Counted from the stretch's first letter, positions 17,194 through 26,405 are shown. The stretch is 64,000 nt of DNA from Bacillota bacterium (GCA_023416585.1 JAEZHM010000040.1:62001-126000); one strand, 5' to 3'. A program made the numbers and translations. The notes: generated from the letters alone by a model not told the origin.

Positions 17194-17928
17194 ATGCTAA
17201 GCATCAAGAATCTTACCAAAACCTATAAGGGAGGCAAAACGGCTGTTGCGCATTTGTCTCTTCAGGTGGAATCGGGCGATATATTTGGCTTCATAGGCCA
17301 TAATGGAGCCGGAAAAACAACGACCATCAAGGCTGTTGCAGGAATCATCGACTTTGATGAGGGAGATATACTGGTAGACTGCGTATCCATCCAGGATGAT
17401 CCCATGAAATGCAAATCAAAAATTGCCTATATTCCGGACAATCCGGATTTGTATGAGTATCTGACCGGAATACAGTATCTCAATTACTTGTCTGATGTTT
17501 TCGGCGTCTCCAAGCGGGAGCGTGAACAGTTGATCAAAACATATAGCGAAGGTTTTGATCTTACAAGTGCCCTGGGCGACCTGATTTCATCGTATTCCCA
17601 CGGCATGAAGCAGAAGCTGGCAATTATCGGGGCGCTGATTCACAGCCCCAGGCTTATGATACTGGATGAGCCTTTTGTAGGCCTTGACCCGAAGGCGATT
17701 GTGTATCTTAAGGAAGTCATGCGAAAGCTTTGCAGTGCAGGCACCGCGATTTTCTTTTCCACCCACGTGCTGGACGTGGCCGAGAAGCTGTGCAATAAAG
17801 TGGCCATCATCAAGGAGGGCAAGCTAATTGCATCAGGCAAAACGGAAGAATTGACGGGCGGCAGGTCGCTGGAGTCAGTGTTTATGGAGGTGGTTGTGAA
17901 TGCTAAGGCAAATCAGGCTGCTGGTTAA
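17194..17928 (+). CDS. ABC transporter ATP-binding protein
   Basis: This 244-residue ATPase drives an exporter with the permease downstream. Walker A GHNGAGKTT is near residues 35-43, the signature is SYSHGMKQK near 131-139 and Walker B LMILDEPFVGLD near 151-162, with a switch His in FFSTHVLD. The signature is SHG rather than SGG, which is common in the ABC-2 type drug and bacteriocin export group. The ATG at 17194 sits eight bases after GGGAG. The gene's end overlaps the permease start by 29 bases. Confidence 0.92.
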   Translation: MLSIKNLTKTYKGGKTAVAHLSLQVESGDIFGFIGHNGAGKTTTIKAVAGIIDFDEGDILVDCVSIQDDPMKCKSKIAYIPDNPDLYEYLTGIQYLNYLSDVFGVSKREREQLIKTYSEGFDLTSALGDLISSYSHGMKQKLAIIGALIHSPRLMILDEPFVGLDPKAIVYLKEVMRKLCSAGTAIFFSTHVLDVAEKLCNKVAIIKEGKLIASGKTEELTGGRSLESVFMEVVVNAKANQAAG

Positions 17929-19486
17929 TATACAAACGTGCAATTTGTTTGGGCTTAACGAGTTTCGTTATACGAAGGATGTACAGAAGAAACACCGCTT
18001 TATCGGCATGGCGGCTGTATGGGCGCTGCTTACCGCAATGCTGGTAGTGTTTATTGCCCTGTTTTCAGGCGGGCTTATCAAGATTGGGCTTGGGGAAGTC
18101 GTCCCCGAATATCTTTTCACAACCGCAAGTCTTTTGATTTTGTTTTTTGCGATTTTTAAGGCGGGCAGCGTTATTTTCCAAATGAGAACATATGAAGCGC
18201 TCATCTCGCTGCCTGTATCAAAAACCGCAATTGTTGTCAGCCGCTTTCTTAGCATGTATATCACGAATCTTCTTATGATCTGCTTAGTGATGCTTCCTGG
18301 TATTGTGCTATATGGTATTTGGATGCTGCCGGATTTCAGCTTCTATATATACAGCATTCTGGGTACTCTTTTCCTGCCTCTTCTTCCTATTACGGTCGCC
18401 ACCATTATTGGCGCGTTCATTACCGCCGTAAGCTCCAGGATGAAGAGAAAAAGCCTCATGAATTCCCTGCTGACTTTGCTCTTGGTTGTCGGGTTATTTT
18501 TTAGCACAGGCTCTGCCAGCAAACTGGAGAATTTCGGCGAGGAAATGCTGAAAAACCTTTCGGCTGCTATAACGGATCAGATCCAGAAACTGTATCCGCC
18601 TGCCGTCTGGTTCGGAAGGAGCGTCGTTTTAGGAAGTCTGCCTTCGTTCTTGCTCTTTTTCGGTGTTTCGGCTGCGCTGTTCCTTGTGATGGTTTTTGCG
18701 GTTCAGCACTATTTCACAACCATCTGCACCGCGCTGAACGCAACTACCGCAAAAAACAATTATAAAATGCGGGGTCTGAATACAAGTTCGCCTTTGATGG
18801 CCATGTTCCGCCGCGAGCTCAAACGGTATTTTGCTTCAAGTATATATGTTACCAACACCATCATAGGATACATTTTGATGGCTGCATCAGCAATCGCACT
18901 GTATTTTGCTGGGCCGGATAAGCTGGAAGCTGCGTTGGGCTTTCCGGGGTTGATCAGTAAGGCGTTCCCTCTGTTTCTTGCGGCAATAGGGTCTATAACG
19001 ACGCCCACATCCTGCGCCATATCCATGGAAGGGAAGCAGTGGTGGATAGCCAAAACCATTCCGGTAAGAAGCAAGGATATTTTGAACAGCAAAATATTGG
19101 TGGCATTGGCGGTTGCGGCTCCGGAATATCTTGTTGCGGTTGTTTTCGGTTTGCTGGCAGTGAAGCCTTCTTTCATAGGGGCCTTATGGATTACCGTCAT
19201 TCCGGCCGTCTATATTGTATTCATGGCAGTGGTTGGCATAACGGTTAACCTGAACATGCCGGTGTTTAACTGGGAAAACGAAATGAGGGCGGTGAAGCAA
19301 AGCGCTTCGTCATTGGTTACCATTCTGGTTGGCTTTGTAAGCTTTTTGCTGCCGATTGTAAGCCTCTTGGCAACGGGTAATATTTCATCTGACTTGGTTA
19401 TGCTGATCACTTTCCTGCTCATATCGGCAGCAACGGTTATCCTGTACATCCTGAAAGATAGAAAAAGGATACTGTATATTGGATAA
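17900..19486 (+). CDS. ABC-2 type exporter permease, large form
   Basis: This 528-residue integral membrane protein has about twelve hydrophobic segments, clustered at residues 35-80, 95-165, 180-210, 250-280, 315-345 and 395-520. Its start lies inside the ATPase gene, showing tight coupling. Sequence such as YEALISLPVSKTAIVVSRFL near 95-114 is typical of permeases that pair with Ccm/NatA-like ATPases. The substrate is unknown; efflux of an antibiotic, bacteriocin or sodium is possible for the family. Confidence 0.85.
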   Translation: MLRQIRLLVNIQTCNLFGLNEFRYTKDVQKKHRFIGMAAVWALLTAMLVVFIALFSGGLIKIGLGEVVPEYLFTTASLLILFFAIFKAGSVIFQMRTYEALISLPVSKTAIVVSRFLSMYITNLLMICLVMLPGIVLYGIWMLPDFSFYIYSILGTLFLPLLPITVATIIGAFITAVSSRMKRKSLMNSLLTLLLVVGLFFSTGSASKLENFGEEMLKNLSAAITDQIQKLYPPAVWFGRSVVLGSLPSFLLFFGVSAALFLVMVFAVQHYFTTICTALNATTAKNNYKMRGLNTSSPLMAMFRRELKRYFASSIYVTNTIIGYILMAASAIALYFAGPDKLEAALGFPGLISKAFPLFLAAIGSITTPTSCAISMEGKQWWIAKTIPVRSKDILNSKILVALAVAAPEYLVAVVFGLLAVKPSFIGALWITVIPAVYIVFMAVVGITVNLNMPVFNWENEMRAVKQSASSLVTILVGFVSFLLPIVSLLATGNISSDLVMLITFLLISAATVILYILKDRKRILYIG

Positions 19487-19606
19487 GCATTATTCAAGGC
19501 CAAACGGAGCACGGTTCGCTCTTTCACCACCGAGGCATGTACGTGTTCGACACATAACCTATCCTCTGTGTTGCAGATGCGGCGGGGCTGAGGAATATAA
19601 TAAAAA

Positions 19607-19631
19607 CCCCCTTGCCAATATGGCAAGGGGG
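19607..19631 (-). terminator. Rho-independent terminator of the zinc-ribbon gene
   Basis: CCCCCTTGCCA-ATA-TGGCAAGGGGG is a perfect 11-base stem. On the minus strand it is followed by TTTTTATTATA. Confidence 0.9.
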
Positions 19632-19647
19632 ATATGTTTGCTATGCC

Positions 19648-19944
19648 TTAATAGCGGGGATTCTGCCTGTTATAGCAATCACGGCAATACACGGGCCTGT
19701 CGCCGCGGGGCTGGAAAGGCACTTGGGTGGGGCGGCCGCAGCCGTCGCAAATTACTTCATACATCTGGCGGTCGCCGGCGCCCCTGTTGTTGCGGCCATC
19801 ACCGTTGCGCTTGTTGGCCCTGCAGCCGGGGCAGCGGGTGGGCTCATTCTGAAAGCCCTTCTCAGCGAAGAAAGCTTGTTCAGAGGCGGAGAATACGAAT
19901 TCGGTGCCACAGTCACGGCAGGTAAGAGTTTTGTCGGTGTACAT
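19648..19944 (-). CDS. Small zinc-ribbon protein with two CxxC pairs
   Basis: This 98-residue protein belongs to the family with a zinc-ribbon domain followed by a CxxC-x17-CxxC module. Visible pairs are CRDC at residues 9-12, CPGC near 38-41, CDGCG near 67-71 and CRDCYN near 89-94. Such proteins probably bind nucleic acid or another protein; their exact role is unknown. The ATG at 19944 follows AGGAGG with good spacing and the gene ends in its own terminator, so it is a single-gene unit. A decayed second copy lies 3.5 kb away. Confidence 0.85.
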   Translation of the reverse strand: MYTDKTLTCRDCGTEFVFSASEQAFFAEKGFQNEPTRCPGCRANKRNGDGRNNRGAGDRQMYEVICDGCGRPTQVPFQPRGDRPVYCRDCYNRQNPRY

Positions 19945-20148
19945 TGAGAATACCTCCTGATTTTGTCCAGTCGTTTTAATTTTCGTCGTTACAAATGGCC
20001 CTACAAGCTGTCACTGGACATAGCATGAAACCAAGAGGTACACTTGAAACAACCGATACGAAAGCCCAATCATTATAGCATAGTTTTTTGCCAATGCAAT
20101 CCTTTGTTCAAAAAATATTTCCAATTGAGAAACGCAAGGGCCGGCTGC

Positions 20149-20625
20149 TTACATTGCTTCACGAAGCTTTTCCTTTCCCCTTCTCACCATGCCGCTGACG
20201 GAACTGCGGGTTACATTCAGGCGCCTTGCGATCTCCTCCGAGGAAAAGCCATGCAGGAAGAGCATCACGACCGGCATGCGGTACTTTTCTTCCAGCGAGC
20301 AAAATGCGCAGCTTAAGTCCATGCGGAGCACGGCACGCTCCTCCACACCCTCTGCGGGCATGCGGTCCAGTATCTCATCTGCCAGTTCTTCGGGCCGGCG
20401 CAGCCTGACCCTTCTTATGTTGTTGCATTCGTTCAGAACGATGCGGATCAGCCAGGGCAGAAAGGATTCATCCTTTTTAAGGCTCCCGCAAAACCGCAGG
20501 GCCTGCAAAAAGGCTGACTGAACGGCATCCTCCGCGTCCATTTTGTTGTGCAGCCTTGTATAGGCCAGGCGGTACATGTACAGGCGGTGTTTTATATAGC
20601 ACCCGCCCAGGATGTCCTTTTGCAT
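20149..20625 (-). CDS. ECF-type RNA polymerase sigma factor
   Basis: This 158-residue protein has the two domains of an extracytoplasmic-function sigma factor. Region 2 is at about residues 10-75 (YRLAYTRLHNKMDAEDAVQSAF then FLPWLIRIVLNECNN). Region 4 is at about 105-155 with EEKYRMPVVMLFLHGFSSEE and a helix-turn-helix ending VTRSSVSGMVRRGKEKL. It would direct RNA polymerase to a small stress regulon. No anti-sigma gene lies next to it: the downstream neighbour is the zinc-ribbon gene and the upstream neighbour is the FtsX permease. Its control is therefore not apparent. Confidence 0.88.
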   Translation of the reverse strand: MQKDILGGCYIKHRLYMYRLAYTRLHNKMDAEDAVQSAFLQALRFCGSLKKDESFLPWLIRIVLNECNNIRRVRLRRPEELADEILDRMPAEGVEERAVLRMDLSCAFCSLEEKYRMPVVMLFLHGFSSEEIARRLNVTRSSVSGMVRRGKEKLREAM

Positions 20626-20748
20626 ATAGACACCTCACTTTCACAAAGGGAGAGAAGAACGGAGTACATCAGCTAACTTCTATGGCGCTGAAGGTAACGG
20701 GCTACACATAGTGATTGAAACGTTTATATTGTGTTAATGACGTTTCTT

Positions 20749-20849
20749 TTACTCCTTCAGTCGCTGCGGCGACAGCTCCCTCAAGAGGGAGCCTTTTTAA
20801 GAGCCTCCCTCTTGAGGGAGGTGCCGCCCACAGGCGGCGGAAGGAGTAA
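20749..20849. repeat. GC-rich hairpin repeat (copy 3, short form)
   Basis: This 101-base element begins TTACTCCTTCAGTCGCTGC and ends GGCGGCGGAAGGAGTAA. The centre is a near-perfect hairpin, CTCCCTCAAGAGGGAGCC, then TTTTTAAGA, then GCCTCCCTCTTGAGGGAG. It is the simplest member of the family at 7237, 13201 and 24420 and lies between the ECF sigma gene and the FtsX permease gene. It contains no ORF of interest. Confidence 0.85.
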
Positions 20850-20908
20850 CCACTGTGGGTAATAGCAGGCAAAACGGTTTGGTACCCGCTATTTGAAAAA
20901 GTAGGATG

Positions 20909-23545
20909 TCACAAGTTCTCTTCCTTCAGCGCTTCCACAATGTTCTCTTTCCGAACCTTGCCCGAGGCATAGAGCATGGTGGCAAGAACGATGGCCAATA
21001 TCATCAGCACAGCGGCAACATAGCTTTTCCAGGGCAGGGAAAAGGCGAAGTCTATCACGGTCCGGTTGATGCTAAAGAGGATGTAGGCCATCATAAAGCT
21101 CAGGGGCAGCCCGTACAGGAGACCCTTCAAGCCGTAGAAGATGCTTTCGTACCGTATCATTTTTAAAAAGCTGCCGGGGGTCATGCCCACCGAGCGCAGC
21201 ATGGCAAACTCCTTGCGGCGCAAAGCGATGTTGGTGGATACTGTGTTGAATATATTGGCGATGCAGATGAGGGAGATGAGGGTGATGAAGCCGTAGATCA
21301 GGACGCCTAAGAACATGTTGCGGTTTCTTTCCGCCCGTGCTGCGCTGTGAACGTTGAAAAGATAATGATCCAGGATATTATTGCTTTCCATGATGCCATT
21401 GAGCTTTTTTTCCAGCTTAAGGTCATCCCGGGCTGCCGTCAGGTACACCGAATGCTGCACAAACTGTATCACATCCGGCTCCTGAATATCCGCTATGATC
21501 GCGTTCAGTACCGGCTTGCTCATGACCATGCATGTATGGGAGAAATAGGGTGTAGTAACGCCCAGGGGGCGTTCCGCGGTCAGCGCGCCGATGGTGACCT
21601 TAACCGGAGTGCCCTCCGGCTGCGATTTACGGGTGAAGATATTGGAGGTAAGAACATCCCCCGGCTTGTAATTGAAAATCTGCCCGGTTACCTTTTTCTG
21701 GCTGCCATCTTCCAATTCAATGCGCGCAACGCCATAGTTGATGAGGATGCCGCTTGGATGGCTGACATCCATATAAGGTGCGACATCCACCCCAACCTTT
21801 AAGGCAAAGGCTTCAAAGACAGCCTGATCCAGTGCCACAAAGCCCAGGGAGAATGGATAGGGGCCGTCTCCCTCATATTCCGCCACCAGCACCTGCCTTG
21901 CCTGATTGGTGAACCGGTTAAGATTGGTGTCCACTGTCACCCACAGCCTGTCGGCGAACACCGCTTCTTTGGCTTCGGAAAGCTTTGCAATCTCCTGGTT
22001 GGCCGCCTGCATGACGGACTGGGAAACCTGCGGATAATCCAGGGAAATGTCGTAATTGTAGCCTTCGTCCATGGCGCCGGCAGTGACGCCAAGCAGGGAG
22101 ATGTATTGGGACACCGTTAAAAACAGTGCCAGGCTGATCACCAGGGATGCGACGGTGGCCCTGTATTTCTTTTTGCTGCGCTTTAAGTTCTTCAAGGCGA
22201 TTTCCGCCTCAAAGCCAAAAAGTTTTCTTGTCAGGCGGGAGGTTTTGACCATCCTGTTGGTGAGCTTTACCTCGTGGGTCAGGCGGATGGCTTCCATGGG
22301 AGTGATTTTGGAAGCGCGCCTGGCGGGAATATAGACCGACAGGAAGATGGTGACCAGGGAAAAGAGCACCGTTACACCGATGGCCCACCAAGGCAATTGC
22401 AGTAAGAGCTCCGCGTCGCTTCCCACGTATAGTACTGACCTGATCAGGGGACTTAGGAAGTGCAGCGTGACCGCGATGCCGCCCGCGCCGGCGGCCAGCC
22501 CCAAGGGGATGCCGATAAGCGATATGACAAGGCCCTCGAAATAGATACTGGAGCGCTTCTGGGCAAGGGTGGCGCCCACGCTGGATAAAAGCCCCAGCTG
22601 CCGTGCCCGCTCGGCCACGGATATGGCAAAGGCGTTGTATATCAGGCATACCGAGGCTACCACGATTACGCAGATCATAACGATCATCATGCTGTACACG
22701 AACTGGCTTAATCTGTCGCTTCCCATCACGCCGTAGTAGCGGAGCAGGTCGCCGTTGTATTTGATGTCGTATTCTGTCTTGCCAATGGATGCAGCCAGGG
22801 CCTTCACATTTTCTTTCATATCCTGGTTGACTTTGGGCACGGTGAGCCATACGTCCACCTTATCCTCCGGGTTCAGCTCTTTCCAATCCATGTATCCCAG
22901 CACGCCGTAGCCTGCCGACCAGCTTTGTTCAAATGAGGGTTGGTCAATGACCCCTACCACGGTATACATATTGGAAACGCCGGGAACGAAGGTCTCGATG
23001 ATTTTTCGGTTGCCGTGTTCATCCCCCTCGTCCTGCAATGGGGCGTTTGCTTCAAGGGGCAGGCCGTCTGCGGAAAGCCGCGATCCTGACTGCAGCGAAA
23101 TGGTGTCTCCCACCCCTATATTGATACCGGAAACCAGCATCCGCCGGGAAAGGACCACCTCACCGCTTTTTTGCGGCAGCCTGCCGGATAAAAGGCGGAT
23201 GGACATCTGAGAGTAGCCTTCCGAAGTGTATTCCCGTAGGAAATAGAACCTGTCTTTTGAGTCCTCCACCTTGGTATAGCCCACATCCCTGCCGAAGGTA
23301 CAGAACTCAACATCACCGCTTTGCAAAACGGCCGGAGCGTCCGCCGCCCTGATCCCGGATATGTACGCATGCCAGTTGCCGCCGGCTGCAATCGCATCCT
23401 GCTGGAAAAGGCTGATGAAAGAGGCCGACAGCGCCGCCACGGCGGTGATCATGGCTACCGACAAAATCACCCCAATGATGGTGACAACGGTACGCTTTTT
23501 ATTTTTCAAAAGGCTGCGCAGCGTAAAACGCCTCATTACATTCAT
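20909..23545 (-). CDS. FtsX/MacB-type ABC transporter permease
   Basis: This 878-residue membrane protein has two FtsX-like domains. An N-terminal helix is at about residues 16-40, then a long extracellular domain to about 275, three helices near 280-310, 335-365 and 375-400, a fourth helix near 455, a second extracellular domain and three helices at about 750-870. The motif ARQLGLLSSVGAT near 312-324 and its counterpart RRKEFAMLRSVGMTPG near 783-798 are typical. The protein works with the ATPase whose gene it overlaps by four bases. Exporters of this type, controlled by a nearby two-component system, commonly protect against cell-wall-active peptides. Confidence 0.88.
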   Translation of the reverse strand: MNVMRRFTLRSLLKNKKRTVVTIIGVILSVAMITAVAALSASFISLFQQDAIAAGGNWHAYISGIRAADAPAVLQSGDVEFCTFGRDVGYTKVEDSKDRFYFLREYTSEGYSQMSIRLLSGRLPQKSGEVVLSRRMLVSGINIGVGDTISLQSGSRLSADGLPLEANAPLQDEGDEHGNRKIIETFVPGVSNMYTVVGVIDQPSFEQSWSAGYGVLGYMDWKELNPEDKVDVWLTVPKVNQDMKENVKALAASIGKTEYDIKYNGDLLRYYGVMGSDRLSQFVYSMMIVMICVIVVASVCLIYNAFAISVAERARQLGLLSSVGATLAQKRSSIYFEGLVISLIGIPLGLAAGAGGIAVTLHFLSPLIRSVLYVGSDAELLLQLPWWAIGVTVLFSLVTIFLSVYIPARRASKITPMEAIRLTHEVKLTNRMVKTSRLTRKLFGFEAEIALKNLKRSKKKYRATVASLVISLALFLTVSQYISLLGVTAGAMDEGYNYDISLDYPQVSQSVMQAANQEIAKLSEAKEAVFADRLWVTVDTNLNRFTNQARQVLVAEYEGDGPYPFSLGFVALDQAVFEAFALKVGVDVAPYMDVSHPSGILINYGVARIELEDGSQKKVTGQIFNYKPGDVLTSNIFTRKSQPEGTPVKVTIGALTAERPLGVTTPYFSHTCMVMSKPVLNAIIADIQEPDVIQFVQHSVYLTAARDDLKLEKKLNGIMESNNILDHYLFNVHSAARAERNRNMFLGVLIYGFITLISLICIANIFNTVSTNIALRRKEFAMLRSVGMTPGSFLKMIRYESIFYGLKGLLYGLPLSFMMAYILFSINRTVIDFAFSLPWKSYVAAVLMILAIVLATMLYASGKVRKENIVEALKEENL

Positions 23546-24225
23546 GAACGCGTCACCTCATCCGAAACGATGCGGCCATCCTCGATGCTGATGATCCGGT
23601 CGGCCTGCAGCGCGATGTTGCGGTCATGGGTGATAAGCATCAGCGTCTGCTTGTAATTGCGGTTGGAGGTTTTTAAAAGCTGCACGATATCGGCGCTGTT
23701 TTTGCTGTCCAGGTTGCCGGTGGGCTCGTCGGCCAGCACCAGGGCCGGATTGTTGATGATGGCCCGGCCGATGGATACACGCTGCTGCTGCCCGCCGGAT
23801 AATTGGTTGGGCAGGTGGCCGCGGCGGTCATGAAGGTTCAAAAGGTTCAATATTACTTGAAGCTGCTCATGGTCCGGCTTGCGGCCGTCCAGTAAAAGCG
23901 GCAGGGTAATGTTCTCTTCCACGTTGAGCACGGGGATCAGGTTGTAAAACTGATAGATCAGCCCCACCTGGCGGCGGCGGAAGATGGCCAGGCGCGTTTC
24001 ATCCAGCGCATAAATATCGGTGTCGTCCAGGAACACCTTGCCTGAGGTTGGCCTGTCAACGCCGCCCAGGATATGCAAAAGCGTGCTTTTCCCTGAGCCG
24101 GAGGAGCCCATAATGGCTATGAACTCACCCTTTTTTACAGTGAAGGATACGTTGTCCAGCGCCTTTACCGTATTTTCCCCGGTTCCGTAGTTCTTGGTCA
24201 GGTTTTCCACTCGTAAGATTTCCAT
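23542..24225 (-). CDS. ABC transporter ATP-binding protein, LolD/MacB type
   Basis: This 227-residue ATPase has Walker A GSSGSGKST at residues 40-48, Q-loop YQFYNLIPVLNVEEN near 91-105, signature LSGGQQQRVSIGRA near 141-154 and Walker B LVLADEPTGNLD near 161-172. This sequence style is that of the LolD/MacB/BceA group, which energises FtsX-like permeases. Its gene overlaps the permease gene and is separated from the sensor kinase gene upstream by a 394-base gap holding a repeat. Confidence 0.92.
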   Translation of the reverse strand: MEILRVENLTKNYGTGENTVKALDNVSFTVKKGEFIAIMGSSGSGKSTLLHILGGVDRPTSGKVFLDDTDIYALDETRLAIFRRRQVGLIYQFYNLIPVLNVEENITLPLLLDGRKPDHEQLQVILNLLNLHDRRGHLPNQLSGGQQQRVSIGRAIINNPALVLADEPTGNLDSKNSADIVQLLKTSNRNYKQTLMLITHDRNIALQADRIISIEDGRIVSDEVTRS

Positions 24226-24419
24226 CGTTTGTCCTCCAGCCTGTGTGCTGATATATAAATGGGCTTGCCTTTGCGCTCGGCCTTGAGCAATTTCATTGTA
24301 CGGCGCAACCGTGACAGCCCGGTGACTTTTTCGGTGACAGTTTTGTCATTATTCACATGGAGAATAAGGATTGAGTTTGTGGTTGCATAATGGGTATTAG
24401 GAAAGCTCTGAAAATGCTG

Positions 24420-24532
24420 AAATGCTTAAGACCTCCTCCAGCCTCCTTCGTCGGCAGCCCCCTCCAGGAGGGAGCCTTTTTTTGAGCCTCCCTCCTGGAG
24501 GGAGGTGCCGCCCGCAGGCGACGGAAGGAGGT
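24420..24532. repeat. GC-rich hairpin repeat (copy 4)
   Basis: The left end ATGCTTAAGACCTCCTCCAG is the reverse complement of the right end of copy 2 at 13421. The centre has the stem CTCCAGGAGGGAGCC...GCCTCCCTCCTGGAGGGAG, and the right end reads GCAGGCGACGGAAGGAGGT. It sits in the 394-base gap (24226-24619) between the sensor kinase gene and the ABC ATPase gene and could act as a terminator between them. Nothing else was recognised in the gap. Confidence 0.8.
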
Positions 24533-24619
24533 AAAAGGGCTGTCATTTCATCCCTTGGAACAACGCATGCATAAAAGGTATTCCACGCTAAAAGGAGCCC
24601 TTTGCTTAAAAAAAATTCC

Positions 24620-25630
24620 CTACCTGTGCTGCGGCTGCCTTAAAAAACGCAGCACAAATTCCCCGCCCTTATCCGGGTGGGATTTTGCTTCCACCGCTCC
24701 GCCCTGGCCTTCCACGATGGCGGCGGCCATGGCCAAGCCGATGCCCACGCTGTCGTCGGAAGCATGCTTGCCCCTGTAAAAGCGTTTGAATATGTGGGGA
24801 AGGTCGGAAGGGTCTATACCGGGCCCGGTATCCGTGATCCTCACCTGGGTAAACAGCGGGTTTTCTGAAAAGGCGACGGTGATTTCTCCTTGCAGGGGCG
24901 TATATTCCACACAGTTTTTCAAAATGTTCAGCAGCGCTTCTGCGGTCCAGGCTTCGTTGCACCATAGGGTAATATCTTCCCCGGAAAGGTTCAGCTTCTG
25001 TTCCTTAAGCTCCATGGGGATGCGTAAAGGCTCCAAAGCTCTGTCCAGAAGCTTTTTGGCGGCAACGGGCGCGGGCTCCATCCGTGTGGTGCCGGCATCC
25101 AGCTTGGACAGTTTCAGAAGGGATGTTACCAGCCACTGCAGCCGTTCCAGCTGCATACGTATGCGCTGGGTAAAGGTGCACCGTTCCTCCTCCGTCAGTC
25201 CGGCATCCAGAATCAAATCGGTCATCATGAACATGGAGGTGAGCGGCGTTTTCAATTGGTGGGAAATATCCGACAGCGCGTCGGCCATGGCGGTCTTGTC
25301 CCTGCGCAAAAGCTCGTTCTGCTCTTTCAGCGTTACGGTCACCTTGTAGATTTCGCTTTTTAGAATGGACAGTTCGCCTTCTTTGTTGTCGCGCACATCC
25401 AGGGAGTCATCCCCCCGGTTGATCCTGGCAAGATAGGCGCTTAACTTGTCGATTTGCTGGTACCTTTTTAAGGTATATACAAGCAGCAGCGCAATAAAGC
25501 CAAGGGATGCGGCCCCCGCGATGTACACAGCCGCCTGCGAAAAGATACAGCAGCCGGCGGTTGCCGCGGCCCCCAAGGCTAAAAGCAGCATCAAAAAACG
25601 GCGCAGCTCCGGGTTGCGGTACATGCGCAT
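24620..25630 (-). CDS. Sensor histidine kinase with minimal extracellular loop
   Basis: This 336-residue kinase has two transmembrane helices at about residues 12-30 and 35-53 joined by only a few residues, as in intramembrane-sensing kinases that detect their ABC transporter rather than a soluble ligand. A HAMP-like linker follows to about 110. The H-box SDISHQLKTPLTSM has the phosphoacceptor H124. N-box ILKNCVEYTP, G1 box DTGPGID and G2 box VGIGLAMAAAIVEGQGG complete the catalytic domain. The ATG at 25630 lies one base after the response-regulator stop; a second ATG two codons later is also possible. It presumably controls the downstream ABC exporter. Confidence 0.9.
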   Translation of the reverse strand: MRMYRNPELRRFLMLLLALGAAATAGCCIFSQAAVYIAGAASLGFIALLLVYTLKRYQQIDKLSAYLARINRGDDSLDVRDNKEGELSILKSEIYKVTVTLKEQNELLRRDKTAMADALSDISHQLKTPLTSMFMMTDLILDAGLTEEERCTFTQRIRMQLERLQWLVTSLLKLSKLDAGTTRMEPAPVAAKKLLDRALEPLRIPMELKEQKLNLSGEDITLWCNEAWTAEALLNILKNCVEYTPLQGEITVAFSENPLFTQVRITDTGPGIDPSDLPHIFKRFYRGKHASDDSVGIGLAMAAAIVEGQGGAVEAKSHPDKGGEFVLRFLRQPQHR

Positions 25631-25631
25631 A

Positions 25632-26312
25632 TCAGTCACCCGTCCTGTACCCCAGCCCGCGTACCGTTTGTATGATCTGCGGGTTTTGGGGGTCTTCCTC
25701 GATTTTCTCACGAAGGCGCTTTACATACACGCTTAAAGTATTGTCGGTTACAAAATCCCCGGCGATATCCCAAATGCCCTCCAATAGCTGCGTACGGCTC
25801 AGAACCTGCTTGGGATGGGTGGCCAGGGTGAGCAGCAGCCGGTATTCCAGCGCGGTGAGGGGAATCTCCTGGCCATTCCTTGTCACCTTGGCCTGCCTGG
25901 TATTGATGGTGATGGCGTTAAGATGCAGTTCATCCCGGTTTTCCGCCTCCTGCCCATAGCGGCGCAGCACCGTGCGGAGCCTGGAAACCAGCTCCCTCAC
26001 GCGGAAGGGTTTTGTGATGTAGTCGTCGGCGCCCATATCCAGGCCCATCACCACATTCACCTCGTCATCGCAGGCGGTCAAAAATACCACCGGCGCGTTG
26101 GAGCTGGCTTTCAACAGGCGGCACAGGTCATACCCGCTTCCGTCGGGCAGCGACAGATCTAAAAGATACAGATCAAAGTCCGCTTTTCCAATGACGTCCC
26201 TGGCCTGCGCCGCCGTATAGCAGCTGCTTACCTCGTAGCCTTCCTGCCGCAAGGTGTATTCCAGGCCGATGACGATCGTCTTGTCATCCTCCACCAACAG
26301 GATCCGCTTCAT
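25632..26312 (-). CDS. OmpR-family response regulator
   Basis: This 226-residue regulator has a receiver domain with the acidic pair D9/D10, phosphoacceptor D52 in LLDLSLPDGSG and a conserved Lys in YITKPF near 102. The winged-helix DNA-binding domain covers about 127-224 (LTALEYRLLLTLATHPKQVL and TLSVYVKRLREKIEEDP). The ATG at 26312 is chosen because AGGGGG lies six bases upstream; longer frames run into the divergent promoter region. It forms an operon with the kinase and probably activates the ABC exporter genes 23542 and 20909. Confidence 0.92.
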   Translation of the reverse strand: MKRILLVEDDKTIVIGLEYTLRQEGYEVSSCYTAAQARDVIGKADFDLYLLDLSLPDGSGYDLCRLLKASSNAPVVFLTACDDEVNVVMGLDMGADDYITKPFRVRELVSRLRTVLRRYGQEAENRDELHLNAITINTRQAKVTRNGQEIPLTALEYRLLLTLATHPKQVLSRTQLLEGIWDIAGDFVTDNTLSVYVKRLREKIEEDPQNPQIIQTVRGLGYRTGD

Positions 26313-26405
26313 GGCCATCCCCCTTTTTTCCATTATACCTGTTTTGGTTGTCTTGCGGGTGACAAATTCGTCATGTTGGGGGAAAATGGAACGAATCAGT
26401 TTGAT

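Larger units (their letters stand above)
19595..20095. repeat. Duplicated zinc-ribbon locus, right (intact) copy
   Basis: Direct-repeat partner of 16018-16550, including terminator, gene and upstream leader. The conserved leader suggests that the promoter region was copied along with the gene. Confidence 0.85.

Noticed and set aside
7237..24532. Repeats considered as a CRISPR array
   Set aside because: Copies are kilobases apart, differ in length and have inverted tips; there are no regular spacers or cas genes.
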